Assembly: GCA_041653875.1 (NCBI GenBank)
Contig: JBAZEM010000042.1
Coordinates: 1-6,179, forward strand
Origin: VSJD01 sp041653875
Lineage (GTDB): Bacteria; Verrucomicrobiota; Kiritimatiellia; JAAZAB01
Reading direction: 5' to 3'
Length of the DNA stretch: 6,179 nucleotides
The notes beneath the pieces are model-generated. The model saw only the letters and a list, made by a program, of their open reading frames with translations. It made no database searches and had not been told where the DNA came from. Position 1 is the first letter of the stretch. Every line of letters begins with the position of its first letter. The position numbers were made by a program, and so were the translations under genes. Of the stretch, positions 1 through 4,909 are shown piece after piece.

Positions 1-108
1 TCGCACTGTATATTCTTTTTGTTCTCTTGTTACGCTTGGTCCAGCTGTTCGGCATCCGATGCTAAGTACGAGCAAAAACAAGCACAAGGACAGACGTATC
101 GTATTCAT
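1..108 (-). CDS. Lipoprotein, N-terminal fragment (gene runs off the window)
   Basis: The minus strand opens with ATG at 108 and stays open for 36 codons to the window edge. The translation begins MNTIRLSLCLFLLVLSIGC, a short basic n-region, a hydrophobic core and a lipobox (Ser-Ile-Gly before Cys19). Maturation as a signal-peptidase II lipoprotein is therefore likely. The start lies 17 bases inside cassette C1, just after the R' of attC1, which is the usual position for a cassette gene here. The ribosome binding site is weak (an AAAGA stretch directly upstream). Nothing of the mature domain beyond about 17 residues is visible, so the function is unknown. Confidence 0.72.
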   Translation of the reverse strand, partial: MNTIRLSLCLFLLVLSIGCRTAGPSVTREQKEYTVR

Positions 109-119
109 ATTCTTTGATT

Positions 120-185
120 CCCCAACGGTACGGCTCAGGCTGAGCCCGCCACAGGCGGGCGATAGCCTGAAGCCGCTTGTTGGGC
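120..185 (-). repeat. attC1 recombination site (end of cassette C2)
   Basis: Minus-strand R'' is GCCCAAC (185-179) and R' is GTTGGGG (126-120). The arms GCTTCAGGCT and AGCCTGAGC pair with one extra T in L''. The apex is a GCCCGCC/GGCGGGC hairpin. R'' is the exact complement of the R' of attC2, which closes cassette C2. The site carries the last 16 or so codons and the stop of the DUF3795 gene. Confidence 0.93.
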
Positions 186-551
186 CGTCCACTTGTCCTG
201 TCCCACCTGCTTGATCGCATTGATGTTCTTGGCTTGGTCGCTGTTCTCTGCAAATTGCTTCAGGTACGTGGAACAAGCGAAATCTGGACAATCGGCACAG
301 GTGGCGTAATTCCTGGCTTCGACACACTGGCGAATCTTACAGTCAAGGGAAGCGGCCCATGCGGCATGAATGCCGCCCCAACACCCATCGCAACCGACCT
401 GATCGAGCGGAACATCCAGATTCATCTCTCGTTTGATTGCTGAAGCAACCTGCCGCCGGAGATCATTACAACCTTCTGCCAGAGCACGATAATCCAGGCA
501 TGCGCCGCAATGATTTCCGCAGGCCCCGATATTTTTCTTTCGCCTCGTCAT
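135..551 (-). CDS. DUF3795-family cysteine-rich protein
   Basis: The product is 138 aa. It has 11 cysteines in the DUF3795 arrangement: C11-x3-C15-x2-C18 near the start (GACGNHCGAC), C54-x2-C57, then C71-x4-C76, C85-x2-C88 and C93 (CADCPDFAC). Such spacing suggests binding of zinc or an iron-sulfur centre in the cytoplasm; the family has no established biochemical role. I start it at the ATG at 551, 19 bases inside cassette C2, because the conserved domain begins immediately there. A longer in-frame extension to 692 would cross attC2 into the neighbouring cassette. The upstream AAGAG is a modest ribosome binding site. Residues from about 123 onward (AQQAASGYRPPVAGSA) are encoded by attC1 and are not expected to belong to the conserved domain. 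Confidence 0.85.
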   Translation of the reverse strand: MTRRKKNIGACGNHCGACLDYRALAEGCNDLRRQVASAIKREMNLDVPLDQVGCDGCWGGIHAAWAASLDCKIRQCVEARNYATCADCPDFACSTYLKQFAENSDQAKNINAIKQVGQDKWTAQQAASGYRPPVAGSA

Positions 552-564
552 TTCGATTCTCTTG

Positions 565-633
565 GCCCAACGATTCAAATCACCGTTTCGAGTCCGTCGC
601 GGACGAAGAATACGGTGCATTTGTTGGTTCGGC
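565..633 (-). repeat. attC2 recombination site (end of cassette C3)
   Basis: R'' is GCCGAAC (633-627) and R' is GTTGGGC (571-565). The arms AATGCACCGT and ACGGTGATT pair with one extra G in L'' and 5/6 spacers. The apex is GTCCGCGACGGAC-like. A nearby GTTGGTT could be mistaken for the core, but only GCCGAAC gives the right spacing, and it also matches the R' of attC3 in 7 of 7 positions. The stop of the 340-aa gene lies inside the site. Confidence 0.9.
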
Positions 634-1602
634 ATTCTGCGATGCAAGGTCGTTGACAGAAAAAAGTTCTCTGAGAATCGGGGAGACCTCATTATCCATC
701 TGCCCTATTGCATTCCAGTCGACATTCGTCAGTCCGAAACGGGCCGCGTCGCTCCTACGGCCGGGAAAGGCGAGGGCTGATCGGAGGAAAGTGACTCTGG
801 CTAATGCTGCTGCACCGCAATCAGCAATTGCGTCTCTATCTCCATTATTATCAACATTCACTTTCCGTTTGCGCAGTTTATCGAGAGGTAGGGAGAAGAT
901 CGAATTGTCGATTCTCGTGTTGGCTTCGATGTGGTCAAACGCCAGGAAAGCGTTAGTCATTCCTTGCAAAAACAGTTTTAACGACTGGAATGGAATTGCG
1001 GCCGCCGGATCGACAATCGCAACGCATAGGCTCTTTTTTTTAGTGTATCCAGACCACTCGTATTGTCCTTTCGGCATGGGCGTGGATTGTATGTCCACTG
1101 ATATGGTGCGAAGCAGGGAAGGCACGTCGATTCTTATGTTGTTTTCAAAGACAGGAGTTCCACTGTCTGTCTGAAAGCGGTTATGGAAAAAGTGGCCTTT
1201 CACGCCATACTTAAACTGGATAAAACCTGTCTCATCGGTCTCAAGCGTAAATAAAATTCCCGTGGCCAGGGTGTGCAAGAGTTTTCCACTCGATAGATCG
1301 TAGAATAGGGCATCCTTCTGAGTTCCAATGAGCAGGGGTGTTGAATCGCGCCCGTCGAGAATAAGCAAGGCGCATTGATCGGGCCTCTTATAAAACAGGT
1401 AATACTTCATACTGATGTTTGTTTGAGACATAAAAGATGCCCGGAATATGAGCGATGAATACGTTGAGTTCGTGTCAGATATGACCTGAGCCAAATTTTT
1501 GATATCAGTTGGCGACCGTAGGGCTTCCCCGACGTTGGCCCCAGCCGCATAACTCCAGACAGCACAGACTGCTGCCGCGATGACGCTGGCAATGAACTTC
1601 AT
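580..1602 (-). CDS. Secreted protein of 340 aa, possibly LolA-like; function unknown
   Basis: The ATG at 1602 follows an excellent ribosome binding site (AAGGAGG, 6-base gap) and lies 21 bases inside cassette C3. Longer in-frame starts up to 1773 would cross attC3 and are rejected. The N-terminus MKFIASVIAAAVCAVWSYAA is a signal peptide with probable cleavage near residue 20 to 23, so the protein is exported. Residues of about 45 to 240 look like alternating beta strands, with 'YLFYKRPDQ' then 'DALFYDLSSGKLL'. That pattern recalls LolA/LppX-type folds (a pattern such as 'Y.KPD' followed by 'D...YD...K'), but I see no decisive motif and do not assign it. The C-terminal third, from about 250, is polar to helical without recognisable repeats. 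The last 17 residues (from about 324) are encoded by attC2. It is the sole gene of its cassette. Confidence 0.8.
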   Translation of the reverse strand: MKFIASVIAAAVCAVWSYAAGANVGEALRSPTDIKNLAQVISDTNSTYSSLIFRASFMSQTNISMKYYLFYKRPDQCALLILDGRDSTPLLIGTQKDALFYDLSSGKLLHTLATGILFTLETDETGFIQFKYGVKGHFFHNRFQTDSGTPVFENNIRIDVPSLLRTISVDIQSTPMPKGQYEWSGYTKKKSLCVAIVDPAAAIPFQSLKLFLQGMTNAFLAFDHIEANTRIDNSIFSLPLDKLRKRKVNVDNNGDRDAIADCGAAALARVTFLRSALAFPGRRSDAARFGLTNVDWNAIGQMDNEVSPILRELFSVNDLASQNAEPTNAPYSSSATDSKR

Positions 1603-1617
1603 TGATATCCTCCTTTT

Positions 1618-1683
1618 GCCGAACGTCAGCGTTGAGGCTGAGGCGCGCCGGGCGCGCCGATAGCCTCCGACGCTTGGTTCTGC
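1618..1683 (-). repeat. attC3 recombination site (end of cassette C4)
   Basis: R'' is GCAGAAC (1683-1677) and R' is GTTCGGC (1624-1618). The arms GTCGGAGGCT and AGCCTCAAC pair with one extra G in L'' and 5/6 spacers. The apex is a GGCGCGCC palindrome. R'' matches the R' of attC4 in 7 of 7 positions. The central asymmetry (TATCG opposite CTCAG) is shared with attC1 and attC7. Confidence 0.93.
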
Positions 1684-1979
1684 GATTCCTCTTGCCTGAT
1701 TCTTTGTTGCGTCTTGTTCCCGTACACAATTCCAAGAGGAAGAAGAATTCCATAGGGAATCCACATGAACCATCTGTACGGATTTGGCAATGTGAAGAGC
1801 AAGGCAAGAAACAGAAGGATAGCGATCCAGCCTACGACGGCCGCTCTGATCGTGAATGCTCGTTCTCGGGGACTGTTCGTCTTCTTGATGCTGAAATATG
1901 TTCCGATAATTCCACCGGCAAGGCCGATGATGCTTCCCACGACTCCGCCGATGATGCCACCAATCATTCCAGGATTCAT
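1626..1979 (-). CDS. Small membrane protein with N-terminal glycine zipper
   Basis: The product is 117 aa. Residues 5 to 28 form a hydrophobic segment with repeated GxxxG spacing (GGIIGGVVGSIIGLAGGIIG), which favours close helix packing and oligomers. A basic, polar stretch (KKTNSPRERA) follows. Two more hydrophobic segments are at about 44-64 and 68-86, separated by the short Pro- and Trp-rich 'PNPYRWFMW'. The tail is polar. The ATG at 1979 has a ribosome binding site AAGGAGA and lies 24 bases inside cassette C4. A second ATG 11 bases upstream opens onto a TGA after three codons. The last 18 or so residues are encoded by attC3 and the TGA sits next to its R'. I recognise no named family; an inner-membrane location is inferred. 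Confidence 0.8.
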   Translation of the reverse strand: MNPGMIGGIIGGVVGSIIGLAGGIIGTYFSIKKTNSPRERAFTIRAAVVGWIAILLFLALLFTLPNPYRWFMWIPYGILLPLGIVYGNKTQQRIRQEESQNQASEAIGAPGAPQPQR

Positions 1980-1997
1980 TGATTCATCTCCTTTTCC

Positions 1998-2062
1998 GCA
2001 GAACGAAAAGCATCAGGATTTGCCGTGCCTTGGCGGCAATATCCTGGATGCCTTTGTTGGCT
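1998..2062 (-). repeat. attC4 recombination site (end of cassette C5)
   Basis: R'' is AGCCAAC (2062-2056) and R' is GTTCTGC (2004-1998). The arms CATCCAGGAT and ATCCTGATG pair with one extra C in L'' and 5/6 spacers. The apex is TTGCCGCC/GGCAA-like. R'' matches the R' of attC5 in 7 of 7 positions. It contains the vapC stop codon. Confidence 0.92.
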
Positions 2063-2453
2063 TTTCCGGTGTCTTCAGCCCACAGTATTCGGCTATAGGA
2101 TTGAAGTCGCGATCCTTGTGAAGGAGAGGAATGTCATGTTCAATTGCCACAGCCGCAATCATACAGTCAACGGTGTTGCGAATCGTGATCCCTTTGTGCC
2201 GTAATATCCGATACAGTTCTGCGGCCTTTACGAAAGTGTGCTGGTTCATCGGGAGGAACAGGAAGGATTCGAATCGGGATAATGTCGCGCGATAGTCTCC
2301 GTCTTCACGAATTCCTTGAAGAACTTCGGCAAGGATAACCCCGCAAATACAGACGTCTTTCCCCTCGACAAGAATCCGCTCCAGTGTATGAACCTCCGGC
2401 GAATTTTTCCCGTGGAAGAAATCGATCCACACGGATGTGTCAACGATGATCAC
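2013..2453 (-). CDS. vapC: VapC toxin, PIN-domain ribonuclease
   Basis: The product is 146 aa and carries the PIN-domain signature: 'IIVDTSVWIDFF' with Asp5, 'LAEVLQG' with Glu43, 'TVDCMIAA' with Asp96, and 'LLHKDRDFNPIA' with Asp114/Asp116. These are the metal-binding acidic residues of VapC toxins, which cleave RNA (often initiator tRNA or rRNA) when not bound by VapB. All of them are present, so the toxin should be active. The start is GTG at 2453, which overlaps the vapB stop in a GTGA tetranucleotide and is preceded by GAGG. The in-frame ATG at 2537 would lie deep inside vapB and is not used. Residues from about 131 to the end are encoded by attC4 and extend beyond the usual VapC C-terminus. 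Its cognate antitoxin is immediately upstream. Confidence 0.93.
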   Translation of the reverse strand: MIIVDTSVWIDFFHGKNSPEVHTLERILVEGKDVCICGVILAEVLQGIREDGDYRATLSRFESFLFLPMNQHTFVKAAELYRILRHKGITIRNTVDCMIAAVAIEHDIPLLHKDRDFNPIAEYCGLKTPEKPTKASRILPPRHGKS

Positions 2454-2656
2454 ATTAAACCTCTGCCTCTTCGCCAAGCGCCAAGGTTGCCTTGCCAGGA
2501 AATCCGGCCCTTCAATTCCAAGACTTTTTTTTGACACGCATGCCGGAGCAGTTCCTGCAGGGCGTGATCGATGACGCCCCTCCGCGTCCTAATGCCGGTT
2601 TCTTTCTGGCATTTCACCACAAGATTATCGTCCAAGACAACGTTTGTCCTTGTCAT
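2450..2656 (-). CDS. vapB: VapB antitoxin
   Basis: The product is 68 aa, beginning MTRTNVVLDDNLVVKCQKET and followed by 'GIRTRRGVIDHALQELLRH'. This is the beta strand plus two helices of a ribbon-helix-helix DNA-binding domain of the VapB (DUF2191) type. The second half, 'VLELKGRISWQGNLGAWRRGRG', is the conserved toxin-wrapping tail. It forms a dimer that binds its own operator and neutralises VapC. The ATG at 2656 has GGGAGG upstream; an extension to 2710 would run through the promoter and is rejected. The coding end overlaps vapC by 4 bases, so translation is coupled. Autoregulation through the inverted repeat at 2676-2705 is likely. Confidence 0.92.
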   Translation of the reverse strand: MTRTNVVLDDNLVVKCQKETGIRTRRGVIDHALQELLRHACQKKVLELKGRISWQGNLGAWRRGRGLM

Positions 2657-2675
2657 ATCTGAATTCCTCCCTTTG

Positions 2676-2710
2676 ATACACATGGTATGATGCAAAAATG
2701 TGTATGGCAA
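2676..2710 (-). promoter_or_regulatory. vapBC promoter with candidate VapB operator
   Basis: On the minus strand TTGCCA (2710-2705) and TACCAT (2687-2682) are 17 bases apart, giving a credible sigma-70 promoter ending about 26 bases before the vapB ATG. Two arms of a perfect 8-base inverted repeat, ATACACAT (2676-2683) and ATGTGTAT (2698-2705), flank a 14-base gap. They cover the -10 and touch the -35. That is a typical layout for autorepression by a ribbon-helix-helix antitoxin. It is the only promoter in the window that I can support. Confidence 0.65.
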
Positions 2711-2719
2711 GTTTTTTCA

Positions 2720-2953
2720 TCAATTGTTGTCGTTCAGTCTGAAGGAGGGCCTCACGAGTGCATACGCAATACAGGACAGCGATACACAGATGAGACCCGT
2801 GCAGATCAGCATCTCTCCCATCATGACGACGGTGGGGTCGATTGCCGTCACTACAACGCAAGCTTGGGCAATCACACGCTTTCCGAGGATGACCAAGATC
2901 ACGCCCATGATATTTGGAACCGCGACGCAGACGATGCGTTCGAATTTGCTCAT
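2720..2953 (-). CDS. Small membrane protein of 77 aa, first gene of the vapBC cassette
   Basis: The ATG at 2953 has a strong ribosome binding site (AAGGAGA) and lies 29 bases inside cassette C5. Two hydrophobic segments are visible, at about 8-32 and 43-68, with short polar ends, so it is probably a two-helix inner-membrane protein. Arg26 interrupts the first segment, and the protein has several cysteines (C9, C32 and others in the second helix). It ends 10 bases before the vapBC promoter and has no attC of its own, which makes C5 a three-gene cassette. It may be an unrelated passenger. No family is recognised. Confidence 0.7.
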   Translation of the reverse strand: MSKFERIVCVAVPNIMGVILVILGKRVIAQACVVVTAIDPTVVMMGEMLICTGLICVSLSCIAYALVRPSFRLNDNN

Positions 2954-2976
2954 GATATGTTCTCCTTCTTTCGCTC

Positions 2977-3035
2977 AGCCAACGATGCGGGTGAGCCGCC
3001 GCCGTCAGGCGGTAGGCTCGACCCGCTGGTTCGGA
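2977..3035 (-). repeat. attC5 recombination site (end of gene-less cassette C6)
   Basis: R'' is TCCGAAC (3035-3029) and R' is GTTGGCT (2983-2977). The arms GGTCGAGCC and GGCTCACC pair with one extra C in L'' and 5/6 spacers. The apex is CCGCC/GGCGG. It is identical to attC6 except for the left core. Confidence 0.93.
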
Positions 3036-3166
3036 TCGATCATGTTTTCACACGAAACCACAAAGATCACAAAGTTAATTCTGTTTTCAGATCGGGAAGA
3101 TTTTCTTCGTGACTTTGCGTCTTTGTGTGAGAAAGATTCCGGTCTCTTGTTTTTATCTTTTCCGAA
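2983..3166 (-). mobile_element. Gene-less cassette C6 (first copy of a tandem pair)
   Basis: This 184-bp cassette consists of attC5 plus about 130 bases with no credible gene on either strand. No ribosome binding site precedes any ATG. Most of the insert is an imperfect inverted repeat (3049-3074 with 3105-3129). It is about 97% identical to the next cassette, differing by about five substitutions and one indel. Its own R'' and R' (TCCGAAC and GTTCGGA) match in 7 of 7 positions, so it should be mobilisable as a unit. On the minus strand a 12-codon frame (3043-3005, MIDPNQRVEPTA) ends inside attC5 but lacks translation signals. Confidence 0.85.
3049..3129. repeat. Inverted repeat of CACAAAG type in C6
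   Basis: The left arm 3049-3074 (CACACGAAACCACAAAG, then ATCACAAAG) pairs with the right arm 3105-3129 (CTTCGTGACTTTGCGTCTTTGTGTG). About 20 of 25 positions match and there is one bulge; the intervening loop is about 30 bases. From memory, repeats of this wording are scattered between genes in many uncultured bacterial genomes and often produce spurious protein predictions. The function is unknown. Confidence 0.75.
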
Positions 3167-3219
3167 CGATGCGGGTGAGCCGCCGCCGTCAGGCGGTAGG
3201 CTCGACCCGCTGGTTCGGA
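3161..3219 (-). repeat. attC6 recombination site (end of gene-less cassette C7)
   Basis: R'' is TCCGAAC (3219-3213) and R' is GTTCGGA (3167-3161). It has the same arms, extra L'' base and apex as attC5. R'' matches the R' of attC7 in 7 of 7 positions. Confidence 0.93.
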
Positions 3220-3349
3220 TCGATCATGTTTTCACACGAAGCCACAAAGATCACAAAGTTAATTCTGTTTTCAGATCGGGAAGATTTCCTTCGTGACTTT
3301 GCGTCTTTGTGTGAGAAAGATTTCGGTATCTGGTTTTATCTTTTCCGAA
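3167..3349 (-). mobile_element. Gene-less cassette C7 (second copy of a tandem pair)
   Basis: This 183-bp copy of C6 lies immediately next to it. The attC is unchanged and the differences are confined to the insert: a G for A in the left arm, a C for T beside the right arm, and a small cluster near the R' side. It has no supported gene. Tandem placement can arise by excision of C6 or C7 from a sister chromosome and reinsertion at the adjacent attC, or by simple unequal recombination. The substitutions show that the duplication is not brand new. Confidence 0.85.
3233..3313. repeat. Inverted repeat of CACAAAG type in C7
   Basis: The left arm 3233-3258 and right arm 3289-3313 form the same imperfect hairpin as in C6. 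The left arm reads CACACGAAGCCACAAAG here; the A-to-G change slightly improves pairing compared with C6, which hints that the structure may be maintained. Confidence 0.75.
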
Positions 3350-3403
3350 CGAAACGGGTCAGACTGAGCGCGTAGCGCGATAGTCTGAACTCGCTGGTTC
3401 GCT
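3344..3403 (-). repeat. attC7 recombination site (end of cassette C8)
   Basis: R'' is AGCGAAC (3403-3397) and R' is GTTCGGA (3350-3344). The arms AGTTCAGACT and AGTCTGACC pair with one extra T in L'' and 5/6 spacers. The apex is GCGC TAC GCGC, with the TATCG/CTCAG asymmetry shared with attC1 and attC3. R'' matches the R' of attC8 in 7 of 7 positions. It contains the stop of the 116-aa gene. Confidence 0.93.
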
Positions 3404-3709
3404 GTTTTTGTCTTTTTCACTGATGTGATGCTTCAGGTGTTCAATCATTTGCAGTTTTGTATGTGCTCGATAAGCAAGAAAGAAGGGGATCATGAAGTAA
3501 AGGCCGGCGTTTCGGAAAATGTCCCAATTGATGGGAACTAAAGTCGCCGCTTCGGGAAACCGAAGTCGGTAGTATAAAATAAAAATGGCATATACCAAAA
3601 GGGGGACTCCTGTGATTAGTGCAAATGCGCCAGCGCCAGCACGCTCATTCCGATAGGAGCGCTCAAGCGATAGCATCTGTTTTTCTCGTTTTGTCAGCTC
3701 GTATTTCAT
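3359..3709 (-). CDS. Membrane protein of 116 aa, unknown function
   Basis: The N-terminus is polar and helical (MKYELTKREKQMLSLERSYR). Transmembrane segments follow at about 26-47 (GAFALITGVPLLVYAIFIL) and 64-80 (FRNAGLYFMIPFFLAY). A charged helix (HTKLQMIEHLKHHISEKDK) ends the native part, and residues from about 103 come from attC7. The two ends therefore probably face the same side of the inner membrane. The ATG at 3709 is only 12 bases from the cassette boundary, and the only ribosome binding candidate is GAAGA, partly built from the R' region. Translation may therefore depend on the sequence of the neighbouring attC8. No family is recognised. Confidence 0.75.
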   Translation of the reverse strand: MKYELTKREKQMLSLERSYRNERAGAGAFALITGVPLLVYAIFILYYRLRFPEAATLVPINWDIFRNAGLYFMIPFFLAYRAHTKLQMIEHLKHHISEKDKNSEPASSDYRATRSV

Positions 3710-3715
3710 ATCTTC

Positions 3716-3779
3716 AGCGAACGTTCCGGTTCAGCGGCGGGCCGCGCAGCGGACCGTCCGCTGCAACCGGTTGTTAGCC
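3716..3779 (-). repeat. attC8 recombination site (end of cassette C9)
   Basis: R'' is GGCTAAC (3779-3773) and R' is GTTCGCT (3722-3716). The arms GTTGCAGCGG and CCGCTGAAC pair with one extra G in L'' and 5/6 spacers. The apex is GC-rich (GGTCCGC/GCGGCCC-like). R'' matches the R' of attC9 in 7 of 7 positions. Confidence 0.93.
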
Positions 3780-3796
3780 GCCACTGTGCCCTTGCA

Positions 3797-4798
3797 TCAG
3801 TGTCGTTCCGAACGTGAATGTTGCTGGAAGAACTCCCAAATGGCATCCGTCGCCTTGAACTTATCGGATGGTTTTCCGACCATGGCTTCAGGGAGCAGAT
3901 TTTTCCCACCGGGCCAGATGTGGCCGTGTCCCTCGATGAGAGTGAAGCGAACCGCGGCTGCGTCGCGGCAACGGCTGTAGACAGCCGTCGTGAGGCCGGG
4001 AGATGCGGGTGCGGGTTTCGGCTCAGTCTGGCAACCGAGTGCGCGTGCCCAGGCAGCGATGAACTCGTTCGCCGGAGGCTTGACCCTCGAAATTGCCGCT
4101 CGTATGGCGGCTCCCGTGGCCATCTTCGGCGTGCCTCCTTCGATCGGATTGAGCGGGTCGGCATCGCCGCTGACGTAAAAGAGCGAGACAGGCCGGTCGA
4201 GTTTCGGCTGCTTGATCCAGAGCGTGCCAGCGACGGGCGCGATGGCAGCGATGCGCTCGGACAGATCGACGCCGACACGGAATGCCATCGAAGCGCCATT
4301 GGAAAAGCCCGTGGCGTAGATGCGCCGGCGATCCACGTTGAAGCGCGCGATGAGGTCGTCGAGCATGGCGTTGATGAAGGCTACGTCTGGAATGTTCCGC
4401 TCGCCGGAGTGAAAGCCGCCGGAGCCATCGTTCCAAGCCTGGCCGTTGGTCCCGAAGCGACTGGGCTTGGTCTGGTCGGGCGGCGTGGCCTCGGGGAACA
4501 CGGCAAGAAAGCCCTCCTTGTCGGCCTTCTGCGCCCAGCCGGTTTCGCGCATCGCACCTCGGGCAGTGCCTCCACCCCCATGAAGCATGATGACGATGGG
4601 TACTGGTTGCCGGCTGTTGTATTTGGGCGGCACATGGACGATATAGCGCCGGTCGAGGTTACCAACCCGCAGTGTCAACGAATGGTCGCCCGACGCAAGC
4701 CGCTTCGCGGAGCCCGAATGCTCCTGAGCATCGGCTGAGCAGCTGAGAATGAGCACAAGTAGTATCAGATGAGTGGAGATGCCCGCAATTCGGTTCAT
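3797..4798 (-). CDS. Secreted esterase, polyhydroxybutyrate depolymerase (LpqC) family
   Basis: The product is 333 aa with an alpha/beta-hydrolase fold. Hydrophobic residues 10-19 form a signal peptide; Cys20 could be a lipidation site, or cleavage could follow ADA at 22-24. The oxyanion motif HGGGG is at 73-77. The nucleophile elbow is GFSNG at 164-168 (Ser166), followed by 'SGDADPLNP' with the probable acid Asp214 and 'GHGHIWPGG' with the probable base His293. All three catalytic positions are present. This group hydrolyses short-chain polyhydroxyalkanoates, feruloyl or acetyl esters; the substrate cannot be read from sequence. The ATG at 4798 lies 47 bases inside cassette C9, with a GGAGGGAG ribosome binding site. 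Unlike most neighbours, it stops 18 bases before attC8. It is visibly more G+C-rich than the other cassettes, which suggests a different donor. Confidence 0.92.
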   Translation of the reverse strand: MNRIAGISTHLILLVLILSCSADAQEHSGSAKRLASGDHSLTLRVGNLDRRYIVHVPPKYNSRQPVPIVIMLHGGGGTARGAMRETGWAQKADKEGFLAVFPEATPPDQTKPSRFGTNGQAWNDGSGGFHSGERNIPDVAFINAMLDDLIARFNVDRRRIYATGFSNGASMAFRVGVDLSERIAAIAPVAGTLWIKQPKLDRPVSLFYVSGDADPLNPIEGGTPKMATGAAIRAAISRVKPPANEFIAAWARALGCQTEPKPAPASPGLTTAVYSRCRDAAAVRFTLIEGHGHIWPGGKNLLPEAMVGKPSDKFKATDAIWEFFQQHSRSERH

Positions 4799-4839
4799 AT
4801 GATTTTCTCCCTCCTTCCGTGAGCTCTCGCATCTTTAGC

Positions 4840-4909
4840 GGCTAACGTCTGCGCCCACCGAACCCGTGAGCCGTAGGTGAACGAGGGTTCGGTGGGTGCC
4901 TTGTTGGGA
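4840..4909 (-). repeat. attC9 recombination site (end of gene-less cassette C10)
   Basis: R'' is TCCCAAC (4909-4903) and R' is GTTAGCC (4846-4840). The long arms CCCACCGAACCC and GGGTTCGGTGGG pair without any unpaired L'' base, the only such case in the array. Spacers are 5 and 6. R'' matches the R' of attC10 in 7 of 7 positions. The central stem is nearly the same as in attC10. Confidence 0.9.

Noticed and set aside
623..629. GTTGGTT as the core site of attC2
   Set aside because: It gives the wrong L'' spacing and does not match the R' of attC3, whereas GTTCGGC four bases on fits both.
437..1174. 245-aa plus-strand frame
   Set aside because: It crosses attC2, overlaps two minus-strand genes that have good starts, and has no recognisable domain.
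3005..3043. 12-codon frame MIDPNQRVEPTA in C6, repeated at 3189-3227 in C7
   Set aside because: It has no ribosome binding site and half of it is attC sequence; it is conserved between copies only because the cassettes are duplicates.
2687..3375. Long plus-strand frames (up to 198 aa) spanning attC5 and the tandem cassettes, with repeated segments such as FSHETTKITK
   Set aside because: They cross several cassette boundaries, run antisense to the 77-aa gene, lack ribosome binding sites, and their repetition only mirrors the duplicated cassette.
2983..3403. CRISPR array, because of the regularly spaced similar palindromes
   Set aside because: The repeats are attC sites about 184 bp apart and the spacers are near-identical to each other, the opposite of a CRISPR array.
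3818..4738. 306-aa plus-strand frame opposite the esterase gene
   Set aside because: It is an antisense shadow of a G+C-rich gene whose minus-strand product has complete catalytic motifs.
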